Positions 1-9,554 of a DNA stretch of 64,000 bases are shown in pieces. Position numbers and translations under genes: made by a program. Source of the DNA: Gemmatimonadota bacterium (GTDB taxonomy: Bacteria; Gemmatimonadota; Gemmatimonadetes; Longimicrobiales; Gaopeijiaceae); contig DQPL01000039.1 in assembly GCA_015664885.1 (NCBI GenBank), forward strand, positions 45,491 to 109,490. Reading direction: 5' to 3'. Below the pieces are notes generated by a model. The model did not search any database. It had not been told where the DNA came from and saw only the letters and a program-made list of their open reading frames with translations. Every line of letters starts with the position of its first letter. Position 1 is the stretch's first letter.

Positions 1-1
1 T

Positions 2-388
2 CTAGGCATGGTTGAAGGCGTGCTACGCCTCATCCCGAGCGCGCGCGTCGGGCACGTCGGCCTGGCGCGTGACGAAGAGTCACTTCAGCCCGTCGAGTAC
101 TACTTCAAGGTGCCGAGCGAGTCTGCATCGCGCCGTTTCCTCGTGGTCGATCCCATGCTCGCCACCGGTGGGTCCGCTTCCGCGGCGATCGCACGACTGA
201 AGGAGCGCGGCGTACGCGGAATCACGTACATGTGCCTGGTGGCGGCGCCCGAAGGCGTGCGCGCTTTGGCCGACGCCCATCCGGACGTGGCGGTTTTCAC
301 CGGAGTCCTCGACCGGCAACTCAACGACGTGGGTTACATCTTGCCAGGACTCGGCGACGCGGGCGATCGACTCTTCGGCACTAAATAG
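2..388 (+). CDS. upp: Uracil phosphoribosyltransferase, 5'-truncated by the window edge
   Basis: Pyrimidine salvage enzyme: uracil plus PRPP gives UMP and pyrophosphate, in the cytosol. About 128 codons are visible and the frame is open to the left edge, so the first third or so of the usual ~209-residue protein lies outside. The PRPP-binding loop [10 protein letters not shown] is intact near residue 50 of the visible part. The AAPEG segment and the C-terminal [13 protein letters not shown], which closes the uracil pocket in this family, are also present. An ATG at base 8 is internal, since homology continues upstream of it. The gene converges on trkH with only four bases between stop codons, and no terminator hairpin is seen there. 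Confidence 0.95.
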   Translation, partial: LGMVEGVLRLIPSARVGHVGLARDEESLQPVEYYFKVPSESASRRFLVVDPMLATGGSASAAIARLKERGVRGITYMCLVAAPEGVRALADAHPDVAVFTGVLDRQLNDVGYILPGLGDAGDRLFGTK

Positions 389-392
389 CCTT

Positions 393-1850
393 TTAGTGAA
401 ACGAGCGTCGAGCCTTCCACGTCTCAGGGTGGAAGAGTAGTAGCACCGTGTAGATTTCGAGTCGACCGACCAGCATGAAGAAGGACAACACAACGAGTGC
501 GGGGTCGGACATCCATCCGTAGTTGTCCGTGGCACCGACGTCACCGAATGCAGGGCCCACGTTGCCGACCGTGGCGATGCTCGCGGCGATCGACGTCATC
601 GGATCCATGCCCAGGAAGCCGAGCACGACCGCGCCTGCGAGGCAGAGCAGGAGGTAGAGGATCACGAAGCCGGTGACGTTGGCGAGCACCTCCTGCTTAA
701 CGGTCTTGTCCCCGACTCTTATCAACAACACCGCCTTTGGATGCAGGTGTTTTCTGAGCTCGATCGCGGTTTGCTTGACGAGCAACAGGAGACGCATCGT
801 CTTGATGCCCCCGCCAGTAGAGCCGGCCATACCGCCCACGAAGAAGAGCGCGAAGAGGACCATTTGCGAGCCCGGCACCCACAGCTCGTAGTCTGCGATC
901 ACGAACCCCGTGGTGGTGGTAATGCTGGTGGCCTGGAAGAGCGCGTGGCGTACTGCGGGCTCCACCGCGCTGTAGCTGCCCGAGGTCAGGTTGACCACGG
1001 CGATGGCGAGCGCGGCGAGCACCACGATGTACGTATAGAAGCGCCACTCGTGGTCTCGGAAGTAGACTGGTCGCCCGGTCGCCGCGCGGAAATGAAGCGA
1101 GAAGTTCACGCCCGCCAGATACATGAAGACGATCGTCACCCAGTGGATGTAGGGCGAATCGAACGAGGCGATCGACGCGTCTCGGGTACTGAACCCGCCA
1201 CTGGCGAGCGTGGTGAAGCTGTGGTTGACCGCGTCGAAGAGGCTCATTCCTCCCAGCAGGTAGAGCACGGTCTCTGCCGCCGTGAGGCCGACATACACCA
1301 GCCAGAGCAGCTTCGCGGTCTGCGTGATACGTGGGCGCAAACGTTCAGGGGTCGGTCCTGGCACCTCGGCCTTGAAGAGCTGCATACCGCCGACGCCCAG
1401 GTACGGTAGCACGGCGATCACGAGCACGATGATGCCCATGCCGCCGAGCCACTGCGTGAGAGACCTCCAGAAGAGCACTCCATGAGGCAGTACTTCGATT
1501 TCGGCGAATATCGTCGCGCCGGTGGTCGTGAAGCCCGACATCGCTTCGAAGAATGCGGCGATGGGTGAGCCGAGGGCCCCGGTGAACAGATAGGGGAGTG
1601 CCCCGAACGCGGCCGCGGCCGTCCAGGCCATCGTGACGATCGCGAAGCCCTCTCTGGGCGTCAGTTCACCTTCGAACATCGTGAGCGCGTACGTGAAGCC
1701 GCCCACGAAGAAAGTCACCGCGCCGGCCAGGAGAATGCCCAGAGCGTCACCGTCGCCGTACACGAAAGCGACCCCAGCCGCCACGAACATCGACAGGGAA
1801 ACGAAGACCTGGAGCAGACCTACGACGTTGGCGACCCGGGCAAGGGACAT
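393..1850 (-). CDS. trkH: Trk-type potassium uptake membrane subunit TrkH
   Basis: 485 residues, the usual length of TrkH/KtrB-family K+ transporters of the inner membrane. The four pore-loop repeats can be read in order: GFTTTGATIF near residue 105, SFTTLASGGF near 212, ITTTTGF near 312 and TVGNVGPAFGD near 430. Each carries the selectivity-filter glycine. Hydrophobic segments flank every loop. The start codon shares one base with the stop of trkA (TGATG), so the two are translationally coupled, and the protein should form the channel gated by TrkA. No in-frame damage is seen. Confidence 0.96.
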   Translation of the reverse strand: MSLARVANVVGLLQVFVSLSMFVAAGVAFVYGDGDALGILLAGAVTFFVGGFTYALTMFEGELTPREGFAIVTMAWTAAAAFGALPYLFTGALGSPIAAFFEAMSGFTTTGATIFAEIEVLPHGVLFWRSLTQWLGGMGIIVLVIAVLPYLGVGGMQLFKAEVPGPTPERLRPRITQTAKLLWLVYVGLTAAETVLYLLGGMSLFDAVNHSFTTLASGGFSTRDASIASFDSPYIHWVTIVFMYLAGVNFSLHFRAATGRPVYFRDHEWRFYTYIVVLAALAIAVVNLTSGSYSAVEPAVRHALFQATSITTTTGFVIADYELWVPGSQMVLFALFFVGGMAGSTGGGIKTMRLLLLVKQTAIELRKHLHPKAVLLIRVGDKTVKQEVLANVTGFVILYLLLCLAGAVVLGFLGMDPMTSIAASIATVGNVGPAFGDVGATDNYGWMSDPALVVLSFFMLVGRLEIYTVLLLFHPETWKARRSFH

Positions 1851-3193
1851 CAGCTGAAGAGCTGCTCGACCTCGGAGACTGCGGCCGGGAGTGCGAACAC
1901 GATCACGTCGTCGCCGGGCAACACTCTGTCGTCCCCGCGAGGGAGAATGATCTCGTCACCACGAAGGATGGTGCCGATGACGGCATCCTTCGGAAAGTGA
2001 ACCTCCCGCAGCATCTTGCCGGCGATCGCCGACTCCTCATCGACGCTGTACTCGATCGTTTCCGCGTCGGTGCTGGTCAGTTCCGCAACCGTGACCACGT
2101 GGCCGCGTCGAACGTAGCGCAGGATCGCGTTGACGGTGGACATGCGCGGCGACACCGATGCGTCCACGCCCACCCGCGGAATCAGTCGCAGGTACTCGAA
2201 CTTGTGTACGAGGCTCACGACCTTTTGGGCGCCCGCGGTTTTGGCGAGCAAGCTCGATAGCAAGTTGGTCTCGTCGCTACCGGTGGCGGCGACGAAACCG
2301 TCGATGCCCGCCACGCCCTCCATCTCCAGGAGCTCCAAGTCGGTCGCGTCCGCGTGCAGCACGAGCGCGTGCGGCAGCCGTTCCGCGAGCTCGAGACACC
2401 GCCGTCGATCTCGGTCGAGGATCGTGCACTCGATGCCCTTCGTATCGAGGATCTGCGCGAGGTACTCGCCCTCAGCGCTACCCCCGGCGATCATCACGCG
2501 GCGCAGGCGGGACCGCTTGTAACCGGCGAGCGGGGCGATGTCCTCGATCTCGGCGGTGGGCGAGAGCAGGTAAAGTTGGTCTCCCGCGTGGATCTTGGAA
2601 TCAGACCTTGGAATGTGCGTCTTGCCGTCACGGACGATGGCGACCGTCGCGTAGTGGTGGTCGTGCAGGTCTTTCGCGAGCTCGGCCAGCGTCTTTCCGG
2701 CGACCGGCGCCCCCTCTTTGACCTTCAGTCCGACCAGATGTACGCGACCATCCGCGAAGGGCACGACGTCCGTGGCGATCTCGCTCCGTAGCAGGTCGAA
2801 CGTCTCCCGTGCACACTCGCGCTCAGGGTTGATCATCAGATCGATACCCATCTGCTCTTGGGAGAGCACCGAACCCTCTCCGTAGTACTCGGGATTCGAG
2901 ATGCGCGCCACGACGTGCTGCACGCCGAATTTTTTCGCCGCCATGGAAGCGATGAGGTTGACTTCGTCCTTGCTCGTGACGGAAAGCAGCATGCTCGCGT
3001 TGCTGATCCCGGCCTTCTCCAGCACAGGAAGCGAAGCGCCGTTGCCCACGACGGTGAGCACGTCTAGTTGTTGGGAAGCGAAGTCTGCGCGCTCCGGATC
3101 GGACTCGATGACGACGACGTCCTGATTTTCTTCGGAGAGGCGCTTGGCAAGGTGGAACCCCACCTCGCCTGCGCCGAGAACGAGCACTTTCAT
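1850..3193 (-). CDS. trkA: Trk system K+ uptake regulatory subunit TrkA
   Basis: 447-residue cytosolic, nucleotide-binding gating subunit of the Trk potassium system. It has the full-length duplicated layout. A Rossmann RCK-N domain starts at residue 1 (GAGEVG dinucleotide motif at 7-12) and is followed by an RCK-C domain near 150-210. A second RCK-N starts near 230 (IAGGSAEGEYLA, a degenerate glycine motif) and is followed by a second RCK-C to the end. The weaker second glycine motif is common in this family, where one half binds NAD(H). It is first in the trkA-trkH pair, with a one-base overlap. The 150 bp upstream to the tRNA gene hold the likely promoter. Confidence 0.96.
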   Translation of the reverse strand: MKVLVLGAGEVGFHLAKRLSEENQDVVVIESDPERADFASQQLDVLTVVGNGASLPVLEKAGISNASMLLSVTSKDEVNLIASMAAKKFGVQHVVARISNPEYYGEGSVLSQEQMGIDLMINPERECARETFDLLRSEIATDVVPFADGRVHLVGLKVKEGAPVAGKTLAELAKDLHDHHYATVAIVRDGKTHIPRSDSKIHAGDQLYLLSPTAEIEDIAPLAGYKRSRLRRVMIAGGSAEGEYLAQILDTKGIECTILDRDRRRCLELAERLPHALVLHADATDLELLEMEGVAGIDGFVAATGSDETNLLSSLLAKTAGAQKVVSLVHKFEYLRLIPRVGVDASVSPRMSTVNAILRYVRRGHVVTVAELTSTDAETIEYSVDEESAIAGKMLREVHFPKDAVIGTILRGDEIILPRGDDRVLPGDDVIVFALPAAVSEVEQLFS

Positions 3194-3343
3194 GCGCGAG
3201 CTCTCTCGCGGGCGTGCGAGTGCGGCGTCCAGGACGGACGGCGCTGGCGCATGAAGTTAGTAACAAGGTCGTTTGAGCAGTACAGCCGGTCGCGTCGTGG
3301 GGCACTGCGCGAAGGGCCGCCTGCGCTGTATCTTGTTCGCCGC

Positions 3344-3417
3344 GGGCCCGTAGCTCAGTTGGTTAGAGCAGCCGACTCATAATCGGTAGGTCGCAGGTTC
3401 GAGCCCTGCCGGGCCCA
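3344..3417 (+). tRNA. tRNA with CAT anticodon (Ile2-lysidine type or elongator Met)
   Basis: A complete 74-nt cloverleaf can be folded by eye. The 7-bp acceptor stem is GGGCCCG/CGGGCCC, the D stem GCTC/GAGC, and the anticodon stem GCCGA/TCGGT has loop CTCATAA. The T arm is GCAGG-TTCGAGC-CCTGC, and the discriminator is A. CCA is not encoded. The anticodon is CAT. C4-G69 and C5-G68 pairs in the acceptor stem are features TilS uses to recognise tRNA-Ile2, but elongator tRNA-Met of some phyla looks the same, so the amino acid is left open. It is not an initiator: the first base pair is intact and there is no GGG/CCC anticodon stem. Confidence 0.93.
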
Positions 3418-3587
3418 TTTTAGACGTCCACCCAATCCAGTGCCACGAGCCCGACTCGGAGGCGGACCAGCGGACGGCTTGGAGGTGGCTGCTACGGCCG
3501 CCACGGACCGGACTCCGCATGTAGCCCCGTTTGCGCCGAAGGTGCGTCGGCCCCACGACCCCGCACAACGATCCCTTCCCCGGGCCT

Positions 3588-6500
3588 CTATCGCGTATCC
3601 AGCACCTCTCCACTGCCACCGATCGTTACCTCGAGCGTACCAGGCTGCACCGGGGTCTCGGTCTCGCGCCCGTCAGGCCAGCGCACCCAAACTCCGGTTG
3701 GCTCGCCGCTCAAGCCCATCACCTGCACGACACTGTTGTGCGACCAATAACCCGCGCCCGCTTGCACCTCGCGTGCGGGTCCGCGTCGAGTCCCGTACAC
3801 CATGCGGATCGTTGCCCCGATCGCGTCGGGGTTGAGGGATGGACCCGCGAGCCGAACACGAAGCCCTCGAACGGCGCCCACGTTCCTGAAGAGCCTGGTC
3901 GCGGCCCCGTTCTGGGACACCGCGAGGTCGATGCGACCGTCGCCATCGTAGTCGGCGAGCCCCGCGCCCCGGGAGTCCCCGTAGACCTCTATGCCGCTCG
4001 CCGCCGCGGGCAGCCCGCGCAAACCGCCGGCGCCGTCTCCCTGCAACCACAATCCGCGACCGGCGTTGTACTGGTCAGCGGGGGACACGGTCGCTAGAAA
4101 GTTCTGTGTCAGGAAGACGTCTTCGTTGCCGTCCCCATCGAAATCGGCCACTCCCACGAAAAAGGACGGCGCGAGTTGCGCTGTGGTCGGTAGAGGCACT
4201 GCCTCGAAAGAGCTGCCGCGATTCAGCAGTAGCGTGTGCTCGAGGTGTGTGACCTCGAGAACAGCTGGTGGGGCACCCGTGGAACCGAGGATCTCCGCAA
4301 TGCTCGATCCTGCGAAATTCTCAGCAGTGCGATATCGCAGCCTCAAGAAGGGCATCGCTTGGGCGAGCTGCCGGAAATCGACCAGCGGCATCAGGCGACC
4401 GAGCTGCTCATCGACCTGCGCCAGCACCAGGTCCAAGCGCCCGTTGCGATCGAAGTCACCATGGTAAAGACGGAGCGGACGCGTAGGTGAGGCGAGCAGC
4501 GGGCCATTCTGGCCCCAGTTGGTGGCCACGATGTCCATTAGACCGTCGCCGTTCAGGTCCCCGGTGGCGACGCCGTTCCATCTCCCGGTGAGGCCATCAA
4601 GCCCCAACGAGGCAGTGACGTCGACAAAGCGCCCTCGGTCATTGCGGAGCACGCGCACCGGCCCCCACTCCGTGGCCAGAACGAGGTCTGGGTCTCCGTC
4701 CCCGTCGACGTCGGAGAACACCGCCGCCGACACCATGCCGCGCTCGGCGAGCACGTCCAGGTTTTCGGAGTCGAGGGTGAAAGCTCCAGCGTCATTGACA
4801 AACAGTCGGGAGGTGGCAGGCCGGGGGTAGAGCGCTGGTAAGATGCGACCGCCGACGAACAGGTCGAGGTCTCCGTCCCCGTCGTAGTCGGCTAGTGCCA
4901 AGGCCCCAACCGTGCTGGAGATACCGCCAACGGCGCCCGCCGACTGCGGGTCGACGACCGAGCTTCGATACGCGTCGCGGGTAGCGTCGACGCGTAGCAC
5001 CGACGCGGCGCCAAGCGCGGCGGCAGGGCTCTGGGCCTCGTAGTTCGCCTGCCCCACGAGCAAGGACACGCCTCCGCCCGGAACTGGAAGTGGAAGCACG
5101 GTCGTCTGGTCCAAGAGCGTGTTCGGCATGCTAAGCGGGACGCGGCTGAAGCGACCCCCTTCGTTTCTGTAGAAGCCCAGCGTGCCGCCGCGACCGGAAG
5201 TGATGAGAAGATCCTCGTCTCCGTCGTCGTCCATGTCGTACCAGGTCACGCCGGGCCCCAAGCGCGCGAAGCTGTTGGGCAAAAGTGGCTGCCGCTCGTG
5301 GTCGGGAAACGGCAGCTCGGTGTGCACGTGACCCAGTTCGTCCGTGGCATCGATGAAGTACGGCTCAGCCTCGTCCTCGCCTAACGGGATTTCGGAGGCC
5401 ACCGCCGGTGCAGAAGCAAAGTCGGGCTCAACGATCTCATATTCGCGGCCGGGCGGTGCGTCCCGAATCACGCTTCGGCCACCACCAGGCCAGTCGACAG
5501 TGATCGTGAGTACGTCCGAGTCCCCCGCCGCGAACGTGTACATCGCATCCGAGCCCGAGAGGTAGATTCCGCCGGACGTCACTTCTTTGCTCTGCTCTGG
5601 AATTGCTCCTGCGAGCACGCTGATCTTGGCTCCGATCCCCTGGGTGTTCGGCGGCATGCCCGCGAGACGCACGGCGATCCGACTCTCTCCGGCTTCGTTG
5701 CGCATCACTAGCGCCGGCGCGCCCAGACGGTTCAACACCAAGTCGAGGTCACCGTCCCCGTCGAGGTCGCTCGCCGCCATCCCGAGGGACACGTCCTCTT
5801 CGACGCCGAACCCCCACTCTTCACTCACGTCTGCGAACGTCAGGTCTCCGCGGTTCCTAAATGCTGCGTTGCGCAGCGGAAGCGTCGGAAAAAGCAGGAT
5901 GTCCTCTCTCCAGTCGGGAGCCGTGGCGAGCTGGGCGTCGCTGTCCAACGCATCGAAGAGGCTGCCGTTGGTGATGAGCGCGTCTTCGTACCCGTCCAGA
6001 TCGACGTCCATGAACATCGTCGCCCACGACCAGCCCGAGGCGGCGATGCCCGCGAACTGCGCGATCTCCGCGTAGGTACCGTCGCCGCGGTTGAGGAACA
6101 GGGTATTGCGCTGCGTCTGGGGGCGATCGTCGAAGACGCCGATTTCGTCGACCCCAGGTGCCCGCAGTGGCGTCCGCGTCAGTCGGCGGCGACGGTTCCG
6201 ACTGAGCATGTCGGTCAGCAAGAAGTCGACGTCGCCATCACGGTCGATGTCGGAGAAGTCGACACCCATGGTGGAGTGGCTCGTCGATCGCAGGGACAGG
6301 CGAGGTGCCAGCCGGAAGTGACCGGTCCCGTCGTTCAACCAAAAACGATCGGGGCTCTCGAAGTCGTTGCCGACGTAGAGGTCGGGGTCCCCGTCCCCGT
6401 CCACGTCGTGAAACCGTGCCGTGAGCCCCCAGTCGCGAAACGGTACCGTCAGCGGACTGCCGTCCTCGTCCAGGAACCTTTCCTGATCGGCCGGAACCAG

Positions 6501-7343
6501 CTCGAACCGACCCTGCCCGTCGTTCAGGTAGAAGAAGTCGGCCTCGCCCACCTCTTGGCGAAGAATTCGGTCGCTGTCTCGCCGCAGCTCGTAGTGTTCT
6601 CGGAACTCAGGGAGCACGGTGTATTGCTCACCGACCTGGCGGACGACGCGGTCGAAGGCCCGCTCGGCCGGTGAGAACATGTCCATCACCGACTCGACCT
6701 TGTAGTTGGCCACATAGAGGTCGAGGTCTCCGTCGCCGTCCACGTCGGCCAAAGCCATGGTGTGGCTTCCTTGCTCAGACTCGAGTCCGGATTCCTGTGT
6801 TCGCACGGTAAAGACGCCGGCCCCGTCGTTCAGAAAAAGGGAGTTGGGTCCGCCCAGCGCAGTGACGAGAAGATCCAGATCGCGATCGCCATCGACATCT
6901 GCGAAGACTACGCCCGTGGTGAAGCGGTCGTCGGCGAGCAATCCGGCTTGCTCGGTCACGTCCTCGAAGCGCCAGTTGCCCAGATTGCGGTAGAGAGCGT
7001 TCGGGCCATCGAGGCGGCCCAGGTAGATGTCGACCCACCCATCCCCGTCGATGTCTGCCAAGGCCACTCCAGAGCCATTGGTCAGATGCCGGTTCTGGAC
7101 GAGCAGATCCGCACTGACGTCGTTGTCGAATTCGACGCGGGTGCGCGAAGGCGAGAGCGACGTGAACCTCGTCGGGCCGTTCCCAGGGGCGAGCAAGGGG
7201 CGCCAACGGTACTCACCCTCATCGATCCAGGAGCGATCGCTTACTTGGGAGCATGCCCCGGCTCCAAGCATGAGCAGCCACGAGAACACTGCTCTACGCT
7301 TCAAGGCTCCACGGCCTGATCGAAGAGCACGATCACGTGCCAT
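3588..7343 (-). CDS. Giant FG-GAP/VCBS repeat protein with two ASPIC/UnbV-type domains (CRTAC1-like), probable lipoprotein
   Basis: 1251 residues. The N-terminus has a basic stretch, a hydrophobic run and AGAC, a plausible but imperfect lipobox near residue 32. The body is a series of FG-GAP/VCBS blades, each with a calcium-type DxDxDGxxD loop (for example DIDGDGWVD, DVDGDGDLD, DYDGDGRID). At least a dozen can be counted. They form a beta-propeller expected on the cell surface or in the periplasm. ASPIC/UnbV-type segments occur twice: around residue 590-650 (IGAKISV...WPGGGRS) and at the extreme C-terminus (IGATIRM...WPDGRET). The protein therefore looks like two propeller-plus-ASPIC units in tandem. 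Ligand unknown; adhesion or polymer binding is an inference. It stands alone on the minus strand. Confidence 0.88.
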   Translation of the reverse strand: MARDRALRSGRGALKRRAVFSWLLMLGAGACSQVSDRSWIDEGEYRWRPLLAPGNGPTRFTSLSPSRTRVEFDNDVSADLLVQNRHLTNGSGVALADIDGDGWVDIYLGRLDGPNALYRNLGNWRFEDVTEQAGLLADDRFTTGVVFADVDGDRDLDLLVTALGGPNSLFLNDGAGVFTVRTQESGLESEQGSHTMALADVDGDGDLDLYVANYKVESVMDMFSPAERAFDRVVRQVGEQYTVLPEFREHYELRRDSDRILRQEVGEADFFYLNDGQGRFELVPADQERFLDEDGSPLTVPFRDWGLTARFHDVDGDGDPDLYVGNDFESPDRFWLNDGTGHFRLAPRLSLRSTSHSTMGVDFSDIDRDGDVDFLLTDMLSRNRRRRLTRTPLRAPGVDEIGVFDDRPQTQRNTLFLNRGDGTYAEIAQFAGIAASGWSWATMFMDVDLDGYEDALITNGSLFDALDSDAQLATAPDWREDILLFPTLPLRNAAFRNRGDLTFADVSEEWGFGVEEDVSLGMAASDLDGDGDLDLVLNRLGAPALVMRNEAGESRIAVRLAGMPPNTQGIGAKISVLAGAIPEQSKEVTSGGIYLSGSDAMYTFAAGDSDVLTITVDWPGGGRSVIRDAPPGREYEIVEPDFASAPAVASEIPLGEDEAEPYFIDATDELGHVHTELPFPDHERQPLLPNSFARLGPGVTWYDMDDDGDEDLLITSGRGGTLGFYRNEGGRFSRVPLSMPNTLLDQTTVLPLPVPGGGVSLLVGQANYEAQSPAAALGAASVLRVDATRDAYRSSVVDPQSAGAVGGISSTVGALALADYDGDGDLDLFVGGRILPALYPRPATSRLFVNDAGAFTLDSENLDVLAERGMVSAAVFSDVDGDGDPDLVLATEWGPVRVLRNDRGRFVDVTASLGLDGLTGRWNGVATGDLNGDGLMDIVATNWGQNGPLLASPTRPLRLYHGDFDRNGRLDLVLAQVDEQLGRLMPLVDFRQLAQAMPFLRLRYRTAENFAGSSIAEILGSTGAPPAVLEVTHLEHTLLLNRGSSFEAVPLPTTAQLAPSFFVGVADFDGDGNEDVFLTQNFLATVSPADQYNAGRGLWLQGDGAGGLRGLPAAASGIEVYGDSRGAGLADYDGDGRIDLAVSQNGAATRLFRNVGAVRGLRVRLAGPSLNPDAIGATIRMVYGTRRGPAREVQAGAGYWSHNSVVQVMGLSGEPTGVWVRWPDGRETETPVQPGTLEVTIGGSGEVLDTR

Positions 7344-7484
7344 CGTCGATGAGCAAGACGCGAATCGTGTCGTCGCTCGGCATTGCTCGAAAGATAGGGG
7401 AGTGGCCGCAGGGGGCTGAATCCCACGGAGGCATGCGAAGCTACTTCGGGGGACGTTGGGCGGACAAGGAGATGACGTGTCCGG

Positions 7485-7856
7485 TCACTCTCGCTCCGGG
7501 TCTGGGGGCTTTCGCAGTCCCTTGGCTTGCCCCCGTCTGCGCTTGTCGCCCAGGCGCTTCTCCTTCTCCCTGCGCGGCACCCTCGTCGATACACGAGGCG
7601 TCTCGCGATGCAGGAACTCCTCAAGCTTGGAGCGCAGTCGCGCGAGCGCGCGAGCGCGGTTGCGATGCTGACTGCGCTCCTCGCGCGCGACCGCCCGCAG
7701 GCCCGAGGGTAGGTGCACCAGCCGGACGCCGCTCTCGGTGGCGTTTTGGTGCTGCCCGCCCGGTCCGCCCGCGCGGAAAGTCTCCACGCGACACTCGGCG
7801 AGCAGCTGCTCGTCCGAGTCGGGAATCTCCAAGTCTGGGCGGGCTTCGTCGTCCAT
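7485..7856 (-). CDS. Short class-I release-factor-like protein with GGQ motif
   Basis: 123 residues, containing only the peptidyl-tRNA hydrolase domain of class I release factors. The catalytic GGPGGQHQN loop is near residues 30-38, and the C-terminal third is strongly basic (EKEKRLGDKRRRGQ), as in ArfB/YaeJ-type rescue factors that put a basic tail into the mRNA channel of stalled ribosomes. There is no codon-recognition domain, so it cannot read stop codons by the standard mechanism. Probable role: ribosome rescue or release of mitoribosome-ICT1 type. A closer match to the release-factor-like clade than to ArfB proper is suspected, because the loop ends in QN rather than VN. Divergent from the AI-2E-type permease. 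Confidence 0.85.
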   Translation of the reverse strand: MDDEARPDLEIPDSDEQLLAECRVETFRAGGPGGQHQNATESGVRLVHLPSGLRAVAREERSQHRNRARALARLRSKLEEFLHRETPRVSTRVPRREKEKRLGDKRRRGQAKGLRKPPDPERE

Positions 7857-7956
7857 GGTAGAGCCTGCCTTGAGCTATGGCACGATTTCGACGATCGGGG
7901 TAGTGTTTGGCGCACGCCGTATCTATGGCGTCCCACCTAGCCTCTGCCAAGACCGC

Positions 7957-9042
7957 ATGATATTCGAGCGCACGGAGGAACACCCGGGCGCCAGGTTCCT
8001 CTTCATCCTGGCGTGTTTGGTCGTCGTGGTCTACGGCCTGAAGGCTGCCGCACCGATTCTGCTGCCGACTGCCATGGCGCTGTTCCTTGCTGTTCTGAGT
8101 CTCCCGATGATGCTCTGGCTTTCGCACCACAAAGTACCGGCAGGGCTCGCGACGGTGATCACGGTGCTCATTTTTGTTTCGCTGGTCGGTCTACTGATCC
8201 TGGCGGGCAGTTCTTCGGTCACGGTGCTGCAAGCCAATCTCGACCTATACCAGGACCTCTTCGTCCAGCGCGTGGGAGCCGTGATCGACTGGGCGGACAG
8301 CCTGAGCGACTTCGACATCACCCCCTACGTCACCACAGCTGCCATCACGGATCTGATCGATCCGACGTGGGTCGTGGACCTCGTGCGCGGCGCGATCGGG
8401 CGCATCGCTCAGTTCGCGGGCACGACCTTCATCGTATTCTTGATCATGGCGTTCATGCTGGGCGAGGTCACGGTATTCCCCGAGAAGATCCGGTACGTGC
8501 TCGGAGAGAATGGCGGCGACGAGGACCGCTTTGCCAAGGTGGTTACCGAGGTGCAGACGTACCTGGGCATCAAGACAATGGTCTCGGCGGCGACCGGACT
8601 GGTTCTGGGGCTGTGGGCCAGTGTCATGCAGCTCGAGTTCCCGCTGCTGCTGGGACTGATCGCGTTGGTGCTCAACTACGTGCCGACTGTGGGCTCGATG
8701 ATCGCGGCCGTGCCCGCGGTTCTCCTGAGTATCGTCTTGTTCGGAAGTGTCCCGCACGCTCTGGGTGTGGCCATGGGCTACGTCGTCGTGAATGTCCTTT
8801 TCGGAAACATTCTCGAGCCCAATCTGTTGGGGCGCCGGCTCGGCCTGTCTACGCTCGTCGTGATCCTGTCGCTGCTCTTTTGGGGGTGGGCCTGGGGTCC
8901 GCTTGGGGCGCTGCTGTCCGTGCCGCTTACGGTGATGGTGAAGATCTGGCTGGAGAACACGCACGATTTGCGCTGGGTGGCGGTGTTATTGGACAAGTCG
9001 CCACCACCGGTGCCGGTCGGTGGCGAAGCGGAGGCGGTGTAG
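7957..9042 (+). CDS. AI-2E family transporter (PerM/YhhT-like permease)
   Basis: 361 residues from the ATG at 7957. The frame is open further upstream to 7738, but that extension is non-hydrophobic, overlaps the divergent release-factor gene and does not look like the family. The protein starts with a hydrophobic pair near residues 12-55 and has a soluble loop around 95-150. The last third holds the family's conserved block, with YVPTVGS near 245 and a long run of membrane helices ending near WGPLGALLSVPL. The family includes putative exporters (AI-2, Na+/H+ and others). The substrate cannot be read from sequence. Only two bases separate it from the next gene. Confidence 0.9.
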   Translation: MIFERTEEHPGARFLFILACLVVVVYGLKAAAPILLPTAMALFLAVLSLPMMLWLSHHKVPAGLATVITVLIFVSLVGLLILAGSSSVTVLQANLDLYQDLFVQRVGAVIDWADSLSDFDITPYVTTAAITDLIDPTWVVDLVRGAIGRIAQFAGTTFIVFLIMAFMLGEVTVFPEKIRYVLGENGGDEDRFAKVVTEVQTYLGIKTMVSAATGLVLGLWASVMQLEFPLLLGLIALVLNYVPTVGSMIAAVPAVLLSIVLFGSVPHALGVAMGYVVVNVLFGNILEPNLLGRRLGLSTLVVILSLLFWGWAWGPLGALLSVPLTVMVKIWLENTHDLRWVAVLLDKSPPPVPVGGEAEAV

Positions 9043-9044
9043 CG

Positions 9045-9554
9045 ATGCCGAGAGTCGAGTTCGATGCGCTGCCTGATCGTGGTCGCCTTTGGGTCTTCCC
9101 CGCGACTCAGGCGCTCACGTCCGCCCAATCTGATGCGTTCTTGCACGAGGTCGACTCCTTCCTGGATGCCTGGGCTGCACACGGAATTCCGCTCCGTTGC
9201 GGCAGGCAACTGAGAGACGACCAGTTTCTGATCATCGGCGTGGATGTGGATGCTGAAGCCCCATCCGGCTGCTCGATCGACGCTCTCGTGAACAGCTTAC
9301 GCGGCCTGGGCACGGAGCTGAGCGTATCGCTCATCGATCATGCTCCCGTGTGGTACCGAGCCGGAGACCAGATCCGGAGTGCGACCCGCGCTGAGTTCCG
9401 TGCGCTTGCCAAGGAGGGGACGGTAGGGCCGGAGACCCATGTGTTCGACACGAGCCTGACCACGATCGGAAGCTTCCGCGCCGGGGAGCTCGAGCGGCCA
9501 GCGGTTTCGACATGGCACGGCCAGGCCTTTTTCGGGGATCAGGCCAGCAACTGA
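9045..9554 (+). CDS. Conserved hypothetical protein (family often labelled 'ABC transporter ATPase' by error)
   Basis: 169 residues from the ATG at 9045, two bases after the permease stop. The frame is open 1 kb upstream only as an antiparallel shadow. The sequence matches a soluble family found in Bacteroidota-like and Gemmatimonadota-like genomes. Its marks are LWVFPATQALT near residue 15, WAAHGIPL near 44, FLIIGVD near 62 and the signature GCSIDALV near 75. No Walker A motif exists, so the ATPase label used in databases is not supported. Function unknown. The C-terminus contains WYRAGDQI and THVFDTSLT segments. It overlaps the 3' end of the convergent hydrolase gene by 16 bases. Confidence 0.75.
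   Translation: MPRVEFDALPDRGRLWVFPATQALTSAQSDAFLHEVDSFLDAWAAHGIPLRCGRQLRDDQFLIIGVDVDAEAPSGCSIDALVNSLRGLGTELSVSLIDHAPVWYRAGDQIRSATRAEFRALAKEGTVGPETHVFDTSLTTIGSFRAGELERPAVSTWHGQAFFGDQASN

Noticed and set aside
3588..7343. Repeated GTCCCCGTC/GTCGACGTC words suggesting a repeat array or CRISPR
   Set aside because: Irregularly spaced and explained by the DxDxDG calcium loops of the FG-GAP blades; no conserved direct repeat-spacer layout.
7738..7956. N-terminal extension of the AI-2E-type permease
   Set aside because: Overlaps the divergent release-factor gene, is hydrophilic and Ser-rich, and lacks family match; the ATG at 7957 starts the homologous part.
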